Source of the DNA: Verrucomicrobium sp. BvORR106
GTDB taxonomy: Bacteria; Verrucomicrobiota; Verrucomicrobiia; Verrucomicrobiales; Verrucomicrobiaceae
NCBI RefSeq assembly: GCF_000739655.1
Contig: NZ_BATR01000055.1
Location: 1-49,860 of the forward strand
Direction: 5' to 3'
DNA: 49,860 nt
The translations under genes and the position numbers were made by a program. Below the pieces are notes generated by a model. That model was not told the origin of the DNA. It saw nothing but the letters and a program-made list of their open reading frames with translations, and ran no database searches. Of this stretch, positions 25,263-34,400 are shown piece after piece. Each line of letters starts with the position of its first letter. Position 1 is the stretch's first letter.

Positions 25263-26219
25263 ATGGCCGCCGCTGCTCCCAGAAAGTCAGGCAAGAAAGA
25301 GGCTCCCTCCCGCCGGGAACCGGAGGGCATGGAGCGGTCGGAACTGGAGATGGACTTTCTGACGTTCATGGAGGTGGAGCGATCGGCTTCGCCCAAGACG
25401 CTGGAGAACTACCGGCATGCCATGAGTACGTTCCGGAAGAGCCAGCCGGCGAGCATGACCTGGGAGGCGCTGACGCCGGACGACTTTCGCCTCTATCTCT
25501 ACGAACAGATGAAGGCGGAGCTGGGCCGTTCCACCATCCGCCTGCACTTCGCCGCCCTCCGGTCGTTCTTCAAGTTCCTGACGCGCCGCCGGGGCCTGGT
25601 CAACAACCCTCTCCTGGAGGTGCAGCTTCCCAAACCCGAGAAGAAGCTGCCGGTGGTGCTGACGCTGACTCAGGTGGAAACCCTCCTGAATCTGCCCTTG
25701 AACACACCTCGGGAAAAGCAGGCCCCAGCGTGGGCTCCCGAGCGGGATGCAGCCATCTTGGAGCTGTTCTACAGCACAGGTATTCGAATCAGCGAGCTGG
25801 CCTCTCTGAACGTGGAAGACGTGGATGTGTACTCGGAGACCTTGCGGGTGATCGGGAAGGGCCGGAAGGAGCGCATCTGCCCGGTGGGCGGTCCCGCCAT
25901 CCGGGCGATGCAGCGGTATCAGAGCCGCTTGGGCGTGTACAACGGGCCGCTCTTTCGCAGCAAGGTAGGCAAGCGCATGACCACGCAGGCCATCAACAAC
26001 GTGGTGGAGAAGTACTGGAAACTCTCCGGTGTGCCCGTGCAGGTGACCCCGCACAAGCTGCGGCACAGCTTTGCCACCCACCTGCTCAACAATGGCGCGG
26101 ACTTGCGCAGCGTGCAGACCCTCCTGGGCCATGCCAGCCTGAGCACCACCCAGATCTACACGCACGTCACCACGGAGCGGATGAAGGAAGTGTACGAAGA
26201 TGCTCATCCCCGGGCATAA
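25263..26219 (+). CDS. XerC/XerD-family tyrosine recombinase
   Basis: The 318-residue protein has a SAM-like N-terminal core-binding domain (about 28-115) and a catalytic domain with the whole active site: R175 in STGIRIS, K199 in GKGRKE, H264 and R267 in HKLRHSF, H290 in LGHASLS, and nucleophile Y299 in QIYTHV. The FATHLLNNGADLRSVQTLLGH stretch is typical of XerC/XerD, which resolve chromosome dimers at dif with FtsK. A charged 25-residue N-terminal extension is unusual. The ATG at 25263 was chosen; an in-frame TTG at 25224 would lengthen the extension. No dif-like or integron-like site was identified nearby, so XerC cannot be told from XerD. Confidence 0.9.
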   Translation: MAAAAPRKSGKKEAPSRREPEGMERSELEMDFLTFMEVERSASPKTLENYRHAMSTFRKSQPASMTWEALTPDDFRLYLYEQMKAELGRSTIRLHFAALRSFFKFLTRRRGLVNNPLLEVQLPKPEKKLPVVLTLTQVETLLNLPLNTPREKQAPAWAPERDAAILELFYSTGIRISELASLNVEDVDVYSETLRVIGKGRKERICPVGGPAIRAMQRYQSRLGVYNGPLFRSKVGKRMTTQAINNVVEKYWKLSGVPVQVTPHKLRHSFATHLLNNGADLRSVQTLLGHASLSTTQIYTHVTTERMKEVYEDAHPRA

Positions 26220-26328
26220 TGTGCTGCCCTCACAGCCTGAGGACATTTCCGGGCAAAAACGTCACGGACTTTTCCTGTCCAGCCCGGCCTGAAATGGGTG
26301 TTGTTAGGATGCCCATGCAGATTTACCC

Positions 26329-26369
26329 GGGGTCAGAATGCAAGTGTACACTTGCAACTGTTTGACCCC
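26329..26369. repeat. Nested palindrome upstream of the RND adaptor gene
   Basis: GGGGTCA (26329-26335) and TGACCCC (26363-26369) flank a perfect 18-bp palindrome, TGCAAGTGTACACTTGCA (26339-26356). The outer arms resemble REP sequences mobilised by RAYT transposases. The inner palindrome, 99 bp before the efflux adaptor start, also resembles an operator of a TetR-type repressor. The rest of the 235-bp gap (26220-26454) shows nothing else clear. Confidence 0.55.
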
Positions 26370-26454
26370 TTCGGACGTACAGCCAATACCCCGCTTTCGC
26401 TGGAGGGCGGGTGGCCCGAGCTGCAAGGCTGGCAAAATACCCCACGAATTTCAC

Positions 26455-27663
26455 ATGATCCAACGCGCTCCATTGTTCCTTCTCGCGGTTGCAGGCCTGT
26501 CCGGTCTGGCCATCACGTCATGCCAGAAAAAGGCCAGCGATACAGCTGCCGCAGCATCCACCCCCAAGGTCACCGTGGCGGCACCGGTCGTGAAGAAGAT
26601 CATGGAGTGGGACGAGTTTGTAGGCCGTCTGGAATCACCCAAAATGGTGAACCTGCGGGCCCGCGTTGGCGGTTATCTGGAGAAGATCCATTTCAAGGAA
26701 GGTGCGGAGGTGAACGCCGGGGACCTGCTGGTGACGATCGACCCACGTCCCTACGAAGCCGCCGTAGAAGGGGCCAAAGCCGAGCTGGACCGCAATCGGA
26801 CCCGTTCGGAACTGGCTCGCAATGAGTCCAAGCGGGCGGAAACGCTCATCAAGTCCCGCGCGATCGCCGCAGAGGACTATGATGCCCGCCTCAAGGCCGC
26901 CGCCGAAGCGGACGCCGCCGTGCGCGTGGCGGATGCGGCGCTCAAGACGGCCCAGCTGAATCTGGAGTTCACCAGCGTGCGCGCGCCCATCAGTGGCCGT
27001 ATCAGCAATGCCCCTGTCACCGAGGGGAACCTCGTGACCGGCGGCGAAAAAGATTCCACGCTGCTGACGACGATTGTTTCCTTGGACCCGATCTACTGTT
27101 ACATCGAGGTGGATGAACAGAGCGCGCTGAAGTACCGCCAGCTCTACCGTGAAGGCAAGCGTCGCAGTGCCATCTTTGAGACTGTGGAAGCCCAGATGGG
27201 GCTCTCCAACGAGGCCGGATTCCCTCGCAAGGGCATCATCGACTTCGTGGACAACCAACTCCGACCGGACACCGGCACCATCCGCGCTCGTGGCGTGTTT
27301 GCCAATGCCGACAAGCTCATGGCCCCCGGCTTCTTCGCCCGGGTCCGCATCCCTGGTTCAGGTGAATACGAAGGACTCCTGATTCGCGACAACGCCATCG
27401 GCAATGACCAGGGCCGCACCTATGTCTTCGTCATCAACGGCGAGAACAAGGCCGAGTACCGCCCTGTCGATGTGGGCCCCATGGAAGACGGCCTCCGCGT
27501 CGTCCGCTCCGGCCTGAAGGCGGGTGAGAAAGTCGTGATCAACGGCCTCATGAACATCCGCAATGGGGCCGCGGTCCAGGCGACGGAGGAAGCCATGTCG
27601 ATACCTGCACCTGATGCGGACAAAGCCGGTGTAACGGCTTCGGCGGCGGCCCCAAAAAATTAG
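26455..27663 (+). CDS. RND efflux periplasmic adaptor (membrane fusion lipoprotein)
   Basis: The 402-residue HlyD/AcrA-type adaptor connects an inner-membrane RND pump with an outer-membrane channel. A lipoprotein signal ends at C23 (ITSC). The lipoyl halves (LRARVGGYLEKIHFKEGAEV and about 180-215 with VRAPISGRI) flank an alpha-helical hairpin (about 100-165). Beta-barrel and membrane-proximal domains follow to about 380. The ATG at 26455 starts the lipoprotein signal; the in-frame ATG at 26338 falls inside the palindrome. The last codons (AAA AAT TAG) lie inside the left inverted repeat of the four-helix-bundle cassette, so the C-terminal end may have been changed by the insertion. Confidence 0.92.
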   Translation: MIQRAPLFLLAVAGLSGLAITSCQKKASDTAAAASTPKVTVAAPVVKKIMEWDEFVGRLESPKMVNLRARVGGYLEKIHFKEGAEVNAGDLLVTIDPRPYEAAVEGAKAELDRNRTRSELARNESKRAETLIKSRAIAAEDYDARLKAAAEADAAVRVADAALKTAQLNLEFTSVRAPISGRISNAPVTEGNLVTGGEKDSTLLTTIVSLDPIYCYIEVDEQSALKYRQLYREGKRRSAIFETVEAQMGLSNEAGFPRKGIIDFVDNQLRPDTGTIRARGVFANADKLMAPGFFARVRIPGSGEYEGLLIRDNAIGNDQGRTYVFVINGENKAEYRPVDVGPMEDGLRVVRSGLKAGEKVVINGLMNIRNGAAVQATEEAMSIPAPDADKAGVTASAAAPKN

Positions 27664-27689
27664 GAATTCTGAATTCTGAATTAGGAATG
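27657..27689 (+). repeat. Left inverted repeat of the S23-gene cassette
   Basis: This 33-bp repeat matches the reverse complement of 28064-28096 at 31 of 33 positions. The outer 19 bp (AAATTAGGAATTCTGAATT) are identical. It contains the stop codon of the adaptor gene and the start codon of the four-helix-bundle gene. Confidence 0.85.
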
Positions 27690-28079
27690 AGATCCGACAC
27701 GCGCGGTGCCAACGCAGTGCTGGACAAAAGCTATGCTTTTGCCCTGGAGGTGGTTCAAGTTTACAAGGCCATGACCGAGAAAAAGGAGTATGTGCTCTCG
27801 AAGCAGTTGCTGAGAAGTGGCACGAGCATTGGAGCGAATGTTGAAGAAGCCCAGGCTGCGCAAAGCACAAAGGACTTCGTCAACAAGCTCTCGATTGCCT
27901 GCAAAGAGGCGAGGGAGACTCGCTACTGGCTGCGGCTTCTGGACCAAAGTCAGCTCTGTGCCCTGAACTTCGTGCCCCTGCTTGAGCGTGCGGAGGAACT
28001 CATCGGAATTCTGAATTCCATCATCAAAACCACCACGGAGCGGCAATCGGCCGCCCTGAAGCCCATTCCTAATTCCTAA
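27687..28079 (+). CDS. Four-helix-bundle protein of the 23S rRNA intervening-sequence (S23) family
   Basis: The 130-residue protein has the family signature LLRSGTSIGANVEEAQAA (43-60) and a matching helix KEARETRYWLRLL (about 73-85). S23 proteins were first noticed inside intervening sequences of 23S rRNA genes and also occur as stray genes in many phyla. They form pentameric bundles with a basic surface and are thought to bind nucleic acid; no catalytic role is established. The gene sits between the two genes of an RND pump, exactly bounded by inverted repeats that supply both its start codon and its last residues (PIPNS). This looks like a small mobile cassette. It could be translated with the pump genes. 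Confidence 0.9.
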   Translation: MRSDTRGANAVLDKSYAFALEVVQVYKAMTEKKEYVLSKQLLRSGTSIGANVEEAQAAQSTKDFVNKLSIACKEARETRYWLRLLDQSQLCALNFVPLLERAEELIGILNSIIKTTTERQSAALKPIPNS

Positions 28080-28096
28080 TTCAGAATTCCTAATTT
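28064..28096 (-). repeat. Right inverted repeat of the S23-gene cassette
   Basis: This is the inverted partner of 27657-27689. It contains the TAA stop of the four-helix-bundle gene and ends 6 bp before the ATG of the RND pump gene. The repeated CCTAATT and CAGAATT units make it internally repetitive. Confidence 0.85.
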
Positions 28097-28102
28097 CCCC
28101 CT

Positions 28103-31100
28103 ATGAATTTGCCGAGGTTTTTCGTAGATCGCCCTGTCTTTGCTGCAGTGGTGAGCATTGTGATCACATTGCTAGGAGGTCTGGCATATTTCCAATTGCC
28201 GGTCTCTCAATATCCGGAAGTGATCCCGCCGACGGTGGTGGTGAGTGCGACGTATCCGGGCGCGAATGCGGAAGTTCTTGCGGATACCGTGGCGACGCCG
28301 CTGGAGCAGGAAATCAACGGGGTGGAGAACATGCTCTACCTGTCATCTTCATCGACCAGTGACGGTCGATTGTCGATCACCGTAACCTTCAAGCTGGGCA
28401 CGGACTTGAACCAGGCGCAGGTGCTGGTGCAGAACCGTGTGAATGCCGCGCTGCCGCGTCTGCCGGAAGAGGTGCGACGACTCGGGGTGACGGCGCTCAA
28501 GCGGTCGCCGGACTTGACGATGGCCATTCAGTTCTATTCGCCCGATGACACACGCGATGTGTTGTACCTGGCGAACTATGTGAACCTGCAGGTGCAGAAC
28601 CGCATTGCTCGTGTGCCCGGCGTTGCGGAGGCCTCCACCTTGGGCGGCTTGGATTTCACGATGCGCATCTGGCTTGATCCAGAGAAGCTGGCGGTTCGCA
28701 ATCTGACGGCGGGTGATGTGGTCAGCGCCATCCGTGAGCAGAACGTGCAGGTGGCCGCAGGTCAGCTTGGGCAGCCACCCGCCCCGAGCGGACTTCAGTT
28801 CCAGTACACGCTTACCACTCAGGGACGTCTGCGCAGTGCAGAGCAGTTTGGCCGGATCGTGCTGCGCACGGGAACCAGTGGGGATGTGATCCGTCTGCAA
28901 GACGTGGCTCGCATTGAACTGGGTGGCAAAGACTATGCCGTGAAGAGCTATCGCGACGGCAAGAACTCAGTCTCGCTGCGTGTCTTCCAGCTTCCCGGCA
29001 CCAATGCGCTCCAGACCTCGGACGCGGTGTATGCTGCCATGGATGACATCAGCAAGCGTTTCCCGCCGGGTGTGGATTACAGCATCAACTACGATCCGAC
29101 CAAGTTCGTGCGTTCCTCCATGAAGGCGGTGCTTCACACCCTCGTGGAAGCCGTGCTGCTGGTGGTGCTGGTGGTGGTGGTCTTTTTACAGAGCTGGCGC
29201 GCCTCCGTTATTCCGCTTCTCGCCGTGCCCGTGTCGTTGGTGGGGACCCTGGCGGTGATGTCGGCTTTCGGGTTCTCGTTAAACAACCTCTCCCTTTTCG
29301 GCCTGGTACTGGCCATCGGGATTGTCGTGGATGATGCCATCGTAGTGGTGGAGAACGTGGAACGCTATCTTGCCAAGGGCTTCACACCCCGAGAGGCCAC
29401 CTTGCGAGCCATGAAGGAAGTGACGGGACCGGTGGTGGCCATCGCCCTGGTGCTGTGCGCAGTGTTCGTGCCCACCGCCTTCCTGGGCGGCATCACAGGT
29501 GAGTTCTACCGCCAGTTCGCCCTCACCATCACGGCTTCCACGGTGATCTCCGCGATCAACTCGCTCACACTTTCCCCTGCACTTGCGGCCCTGCTTCTGC
29601 GTCACCACGAGGCCAAGCCAGACATCATGACCCGGATCATCGAAGGGCTGCTGGGCTGGTTCTTCCGTATTTTCAACCGGGTCTTCGGTGCCATGTCGGA
29701 CATGTATGCGAAGAGCGTCGCCAAGATCATCCGCCAGGCCATCCTGTCGTTGCTGATCTATGGGGGGCTGATCGCCTTTGCCGTGCACGCCTTCAAGAAG
29801 GTGCCCAGCGGATTCATTCCGGCCCAGGACATGGGTTATTTCATGACGGTGATTCAGTTGCCAGACGGTGCCTCGTTCGAGCGATCGGATGAGATCGTGC
29901 GCCGGGTGGATGCCCTCGCTCGCGAAACCCCTGGCGTGGCCCACACGTTTGCCATCTCCGGCTACTCGAACGTGCTCCAGGCCAACCAGAGCAACCTGGG
30001 CGCGTGCTTCATCATCCCGGATGAGTTCGAGAATCGCACGGATCCCTCGCTCAGCGCCAATGCGTTGATGGCCACGCTACGCAAGAAGTTCGCGGACATC
30101 CAAGAAGCTCGCGTGCTCGTGCTGCCACCACCGCCTCTGCGCGGTCTCGGCAATGCCGGGGGCTTCAAGCTTCAGGTGGAGGACCTCAACAATGCCGGTC
30201 TGCCGGCTCTGGAAGCGGCTACGCGCAAGTTCCTGGACGCTCTCGCTGCCGAGCCTGGCTTCTCCTCCATGATCACCGGTTTCCGGGCGAACAATCCCCA
30301 GTTTAACCTGGTAATCGATCGCGAACGGGCGAAGACGATGAACGTCTCCATCTCCGCGATCAACGACACCCTCCAGACCTACCTGGGCTCGACGTATGTG
30401 AACGACTTCAACCTCTTCGGCCGCACTTGGCAGGTGATGGCCATGGCGGAGCCGGGAAACCGGATGAAGCCGGAGGACATCGGCCGCTTGCGCACCCGCA
30501 ACATGAATGGCGAGATGGTGCCCCTCGGGGCTCTGGTGAAAGTGGAGCGCATCGGGGGTGCCGACCGCGTCCAGCGGTACAACATGTTTGTCTCCTCTGA
30601 CATCAGCGGCAGCACCTCGGCCGAGATCAGCTCGGGTGAGATGATTCAACGCGTGGACGAGCTGGCCAAGCAGCACTTGCCGGAGGGCTTCGACTACGAG
30701 TGGACCGACCTCACCTACCAGCAGATCCTGGCGGGGAACTCCATCGTGTACATCTTCCCGCTGTGCGTGTTGTTCGTCTTCCTCGTGCTCTCTGCGCAGT
30801 ATGAGAGCTGGGCCCTGCCGCTGGCGGTGATCCTGATCGTGCCGATGTGTCTCCTCAGCGCCATCGGTGGAGTGTGGATCTCCGGCATGGATAACAACAT
30901 CTTCACCCAGATCGGTCTGGTGGTGCTGGTGGGCCTGGCGTCGAAGAACGCCATTCTCATCGTAGAGTTCGCCCGACAGCAGCAGGATCTGGGCATGTCC
31001 CGGTTCGACGCGGCCGTTGAGGCCTGCCGCCTGCGCCTTCGTCCCATCTTGATGACCAGTTTCGCCTTCATTCTGGGCGTGTTGCCGCTGGTGCTGGCCA

Positions 31101-31306
31101 AAGGGGCCGGTGCCGAAATGCGCAACGCGCTGGGCACCGCCGTCTTCTACGGCATGCTCGGGGTCACCTTCTTCGGCCTGATTTTCACCCCGGTCTTCTA
31201 CGTGGTGATCGCCAAGTTCATGAAGGACCGCAAGGAGATCAAAGACACCCCAGATGCCCTGAAACTGCCTCACACGGTCCCTCATGCCACTCCTGAGGGG
31301 GCGTAA
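28103..31306 (+). CDS. RND multidrug efflux pump, HAE1/AcrB family
   Basis: This 1067-residue inner-membrane transporter exports drugs or other amphiphiles using the proton gradient. It opens with the typical PRFFVDRPVFAAVVSIVI helix and has 12 membrane segments in two halves, each with a large periplasmic loop. The proton-relay residues are present: D410-D411 in GIVVDDAIVVVENVER and K948 in GLASKNAILIVEFAR. The length is standard. The adaptor gene lies upstream, separated by the S23 cassette. No outer-membrane TolC-like gene follows, so the channel is encoded elsewhere. The palindrome at 26339 is a possible operator, but no repressor gene is adjacent. Confidence 0.96.
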   Translation: MNLPRFFVDRPVFAAVVSIVITLLGGLAYFQLPVSQYPEVIPPTVVVSATYPGANAEVLADTVATPLEQEINGVENMLYLSSSSTSDGRLSITVTFKLGTDLNQAQVLVQNRVNAALPRLPEEVRRLGVTALKRSPDLTMAIQFYSPDDTRDVLYLANYVNLQVQNRIARVPGVAEASTLGGLDFTMRIWLDPEKLAVRNLTAGDVVSAIREQNVQVAAGQLGQPPAPSGLQFQYTLTTQGRLRSAEQFGRIVLRTGTSGDVIRLQDVARIELGGKDYAVKSYRDGKNSVSLRVFQLPGTNALQTSDAVYAAMDDISKRFPPGVDYSINYDPTKFVRSSMKAVLHTLVEAVLLVVLVVVVFLQSWRASVIPLLAVPVSLVGTLAVMSAFGFSLNNLSLFGLVLAIGIVVDDAIVVVENVERYLAKGFTPREATLRAMKEVTGPVVAIALVLCAVFVPTAFLGGITGEFYRQFALTITASTVISAINSLTLSPALAALLLRHHEAKPDIMTRIIEGLLGWFFRIFNRVFGAMSDMYAKSVAKIIRQAILSLLIYGGLIAFAVHAFKKVPSGFIPAQDMGYFMTVIQLPDGASFERSDEIVRRVDALARETPGVAHTFAISGYSNVLQANQSNLGACFIIPDEFENRTDPSLSANALMATLRKKFADIQEARVLVLPPPPLRGLGNAGGFKLQVEDLNNAGLPALEAATRKFLDALAAEPGFSSMITGFRANNPQFNLVIDRERAKTMNVSISAINDTLQTYLGSTYVNDFNLFGRTWQVMAMAEPGNRMKPEDIGRLRTRNMNGEMVPLGALVKVERIGGADRVQRYNMFVSSDISGSTSAEISSGEMIQRVDELAKQHLPEGFDYEWTDLTYQQILAGNSIVYIFPLCVLFVFLVLSAQYESWALPLAVILIVPMCLLSAIGGVWISGMDNNIFTQIGLVVLVGLASKNAILIVEFARQQQDLGMSRFDAAVEACRLRLRPILMTSFAFILGVLPLVLAKGAGAEMRNALGTAVFYGMLGVTFFGLIFTPVFYVVIAKFMKDRKEIKDTPDALKLPHTVPHATPEGA

Positions 31307-31334
31307 GGGACTTTCCGGGGATTGAAATTGTGCC

Positions 31335-31366
31335 GGTTGCTGGCAGCTTAGTTGCTGCCCGCAACC
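31335..31366 (+). terminator. Strong hairpin after the RND pump gene, no T-run
   Basis: GGTTGC-T-GGCAGC pairs with GCTGCC-C-GCAACC around a 6-base loop, giving 12 pairs with one mismatch. It lies 28 bp after the RND stop. Without a T-run it is a doubtful intrinsic terminator and may instead protect the mRNA end. Confidence 0.4.
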
Positions 31367-31454
31367 GCTTGGCAGGCCGAAAGAATGGGCTTTGGCGCAC
31401 GTATCCTATATCCGTGGCCGCCCGTTTCTCACTCTGCTGCGGAATCCCCTCACG

Positions 31455-34400
31455 ATGGCCTCAAAATTCTCCATTCACGCCCTTCTGGGTGGCTTGATCG
31501 CCGCCGCTCCTGGACTCTTGGCGGCGGAAGCCCAGCCCACGTTTCCCGGGGATCAGATCGAGTTCTTTGAGAAGAACGTCCGGCCCATACTGGTGGAAAG
31601 CTGCCAGGATTGCCATGGCGGACATCGGCACGAGAACGGCCTCCGGCTGGACTCCCGGGCCGCCATCCTGCGCGGCAGTGACTACGGCCAGATCGTGGTG
31701 GCTGGCAATCCGGAGGGCAGCAAGCTCCTCAAGGCGGTGAAACATGCTCCCGGTGTGGAGGCCATGCCCAAGAAAGGGGACAAACTGAGCGCCTCCCAAG
31801 TGGCCGCCCTGGAGAAGTGGGTCGCCATGGGCCTCCCTTGGCCGCAGGAAAAGGAGCAGGCGGTGGGTCACCACGACAAGCCCTCCTGGCAGGAACATTG
31901 GGCCTTTCAGAAAGTCGCCAAACCGGCGGAGCCCGCCCTCACCAAGCTCAAGGGCGAGGTGAAGAATGGCGTGGACAAGTACGTGGCGGCCAAGCTGGAG
32001 GAGGCCAAGCTGGCCTTCGCCCCGGCGGCTGACCGGGCGACGCTCGGTCGGCGTCTCTATCTGGACCTGACCGGCCTGCAGCCGACGTTTGAAGATCTGC
32101 AGAAGTTTGTGAACGATAAGTCACCCGACGCGGTGGCCAAGCTGGTGGATCAACTCCTGGACTCTCCCCGCTATGGCGAACGCTGGGCGCGGCACTGGCT
32201 GGACGTCGCTCGTTACTCGGACGTGGACGGCTATCGTGCCGGCGGCGTGGACAATCGGTTCCCGTATTCCTTCACCTACCGTGACTGGGTGGTGCAGGCC
32301 CTGAACAAAGATCTGCCTTACGACCAGTTCATCACGCAGCAGTTGGCGGCGGACAAGCTCCTGCCCCCTGCACAAGGGCAGGCCGACCCGTCTCTGGCGG
32401 CCCTCGGCTTCCTCACCATTGGGGATTATTTCCTCGGGGACCGATTGTTGCAGAATGACGACCGTATCGACGTGGTGAGCCGCGGCCTGCTGGGACTCAC
32501 TGTCGCCTGCGCCCGCTGCCACGACCACAAGTACGACCCCATCCCGAGCAAGGACTACTATGCGCTGTACAGCGTCTTCAACTCCAGCGAGACGCCAGAC
32601 AAGCTGCCCGTGATTGGGGAAGCTGCCGACAAGGCGGCTGCCGAGGACTTCAAAACCAAAGTCGCAGCGATCGAGAAGGACATGCAGACCTTCCGTCAGG
32701 AGGTCTATGGCGACATCCGCAACAGTGCGCGTCTGCGTGAGTATCTGGTGTTCGCCCGTAAGGCTCTGGATCTGCAGAGCGAACAGTTCCGCGGTGAGGC
32801 GGGCAAGGCCAAGCTGCGTGATCGCTATGCCGATGGACTGCGTGACATGGTGAAGCGCAATGCCTATGTGGCCAAACCACATCCCGTGATGCTGGCGTGG
32901 AAGAAGCTCTCCGATCTGCCGGATGGCGAGTTCGCTGCGAAAGCCCCGGCGCTGGTTCAGGAGCTAACCAAACCCGAGAGCCCGGTCAACGCCGTGGTGA
33001 AGAACGAGCTGGCCAAGCGGCCTGCCCCCAAGTCTTTCGACGAGGTGGCGGGGCTCTACAGCGATGTGTTTGTGACCTGCATCACCGGCAAGGAGCCGGA
33101 CAACGCCGACTGGCAGGCGGTGCGCGCCATGCTGATGGATGGCAAGTCTCCCATGTCGGTGCCGGTGGATCAGATCGACCGTTTCTTCACGCGGAAAGAC
33201 CGCGAGCACATGACCCAGCTGGAGAACAAGATCACCAAGCTGGAGCTGACCTCCGAAGGGGCGCCGCAACGTGCGATGGTGATGCTCGACAAGGAGAAGC
33301 CCGCAGATGTGAAAGTGATGATCCGCGGGAATCCGGGGCGTCAGGGCGAACCGGCCCCGCGTGGTTTCCTCACTGCCCTGGGTGGCCAGAAGTTCAGCGA
33401 GGGCAGTGGTCGCCTCGAGCTCGCCAAGCTGATCTCCAGCAAGGACAACCCCCTGACGGCGCGTGTCATCGTGAACCGCGTGTGGATGCATCACTTCGGG
33501 AAGCCGCTTGTCAGCCAGCCCAGTGACTTCGGCGTGCAGACGCCCAAGCCAGAACAGGCTGCCCTTCTGGACTACCTCGCCGCGAGCTTCATGGAGCAGG
33601 GCTGGTCGCTGAAGAAGCTGCATCGCCTGATCCTGACCTCCCGCACCTATCAGCAGAGCTCTGTCACCACACCGGAGAAAGAGACCAAGGACGCGGAGAA
33701 CAATCTGCTCTCCCACTTCAACCGCCAGCGCTTGGACTACGAAAACATGCGTGACAGCCTGCTTCAGGTGAGTGGTGCCCTGAATGTTGCCAAGGTGGGC
33801 GGGCGCTCCACCCTCCCGGAGACCCCGGATGCCGACAGCCGGCGCAGTGTTTACATCTTCGTGAACCGATACGAGCAGGCCACGGTGCCCGCCACCTTCG
33901 ACTTCGCGAACCCGGATACGCTGAGCCCGCAGCGCTTCGTCACCACCGTGCCGCAGCAGACGCTGTTCCTCATGAACAGCCCGTTCATGAAGTCCCGGGC
34001 GGACCAGGTCGCGCAGAAAGTGCCTGCGAACAACAGCGGCATCGATTCGGAGAGCCTCAAGGTGCTCTATCGCCAGGTGTTGCTCCGCGAACCCTCGCCT
34101 GACGAGGTGGAGATGGCGGGCCGTTTCGTCAACGACGCAGGCTCTCTCCAGAGCGGCAGTCCCTTCACTTGGGAGTTCGGGTACGGGAACGTGAAGCGCG
34201 ACGCGCCGAATGGCCCCGTGAACGTGCAGTTCAACGGCTTCAAGAAGTTCTTCAACGACAAGAAGATGGGCATCGTCTGGCAGGGTGGCGACAAGGTGCC
34301 TGATCCGGTTTCCAACTACACCTTTGCCCGCCTGTCGGATGGCAAGATCACGAGTCATACCGGCGATGGCGACATGGCCAATATCATCCGCTGGGTGGCT

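Noticed and set aside
30077-31285. Open frame of 402 codons on the minus strand
   Set aside because: It lies wholly opposite the RND pump gene, whose motifs are complete. The His/Gln/Arg-rich translation is typical of an antisense frame in GC-rich DNA.
32964-34358. Open frame of 464 codons on the minus strand
   Set aside because: Antisense to the DUF1549/DUF1553 gene, with no recognisable domain and compositional bias.
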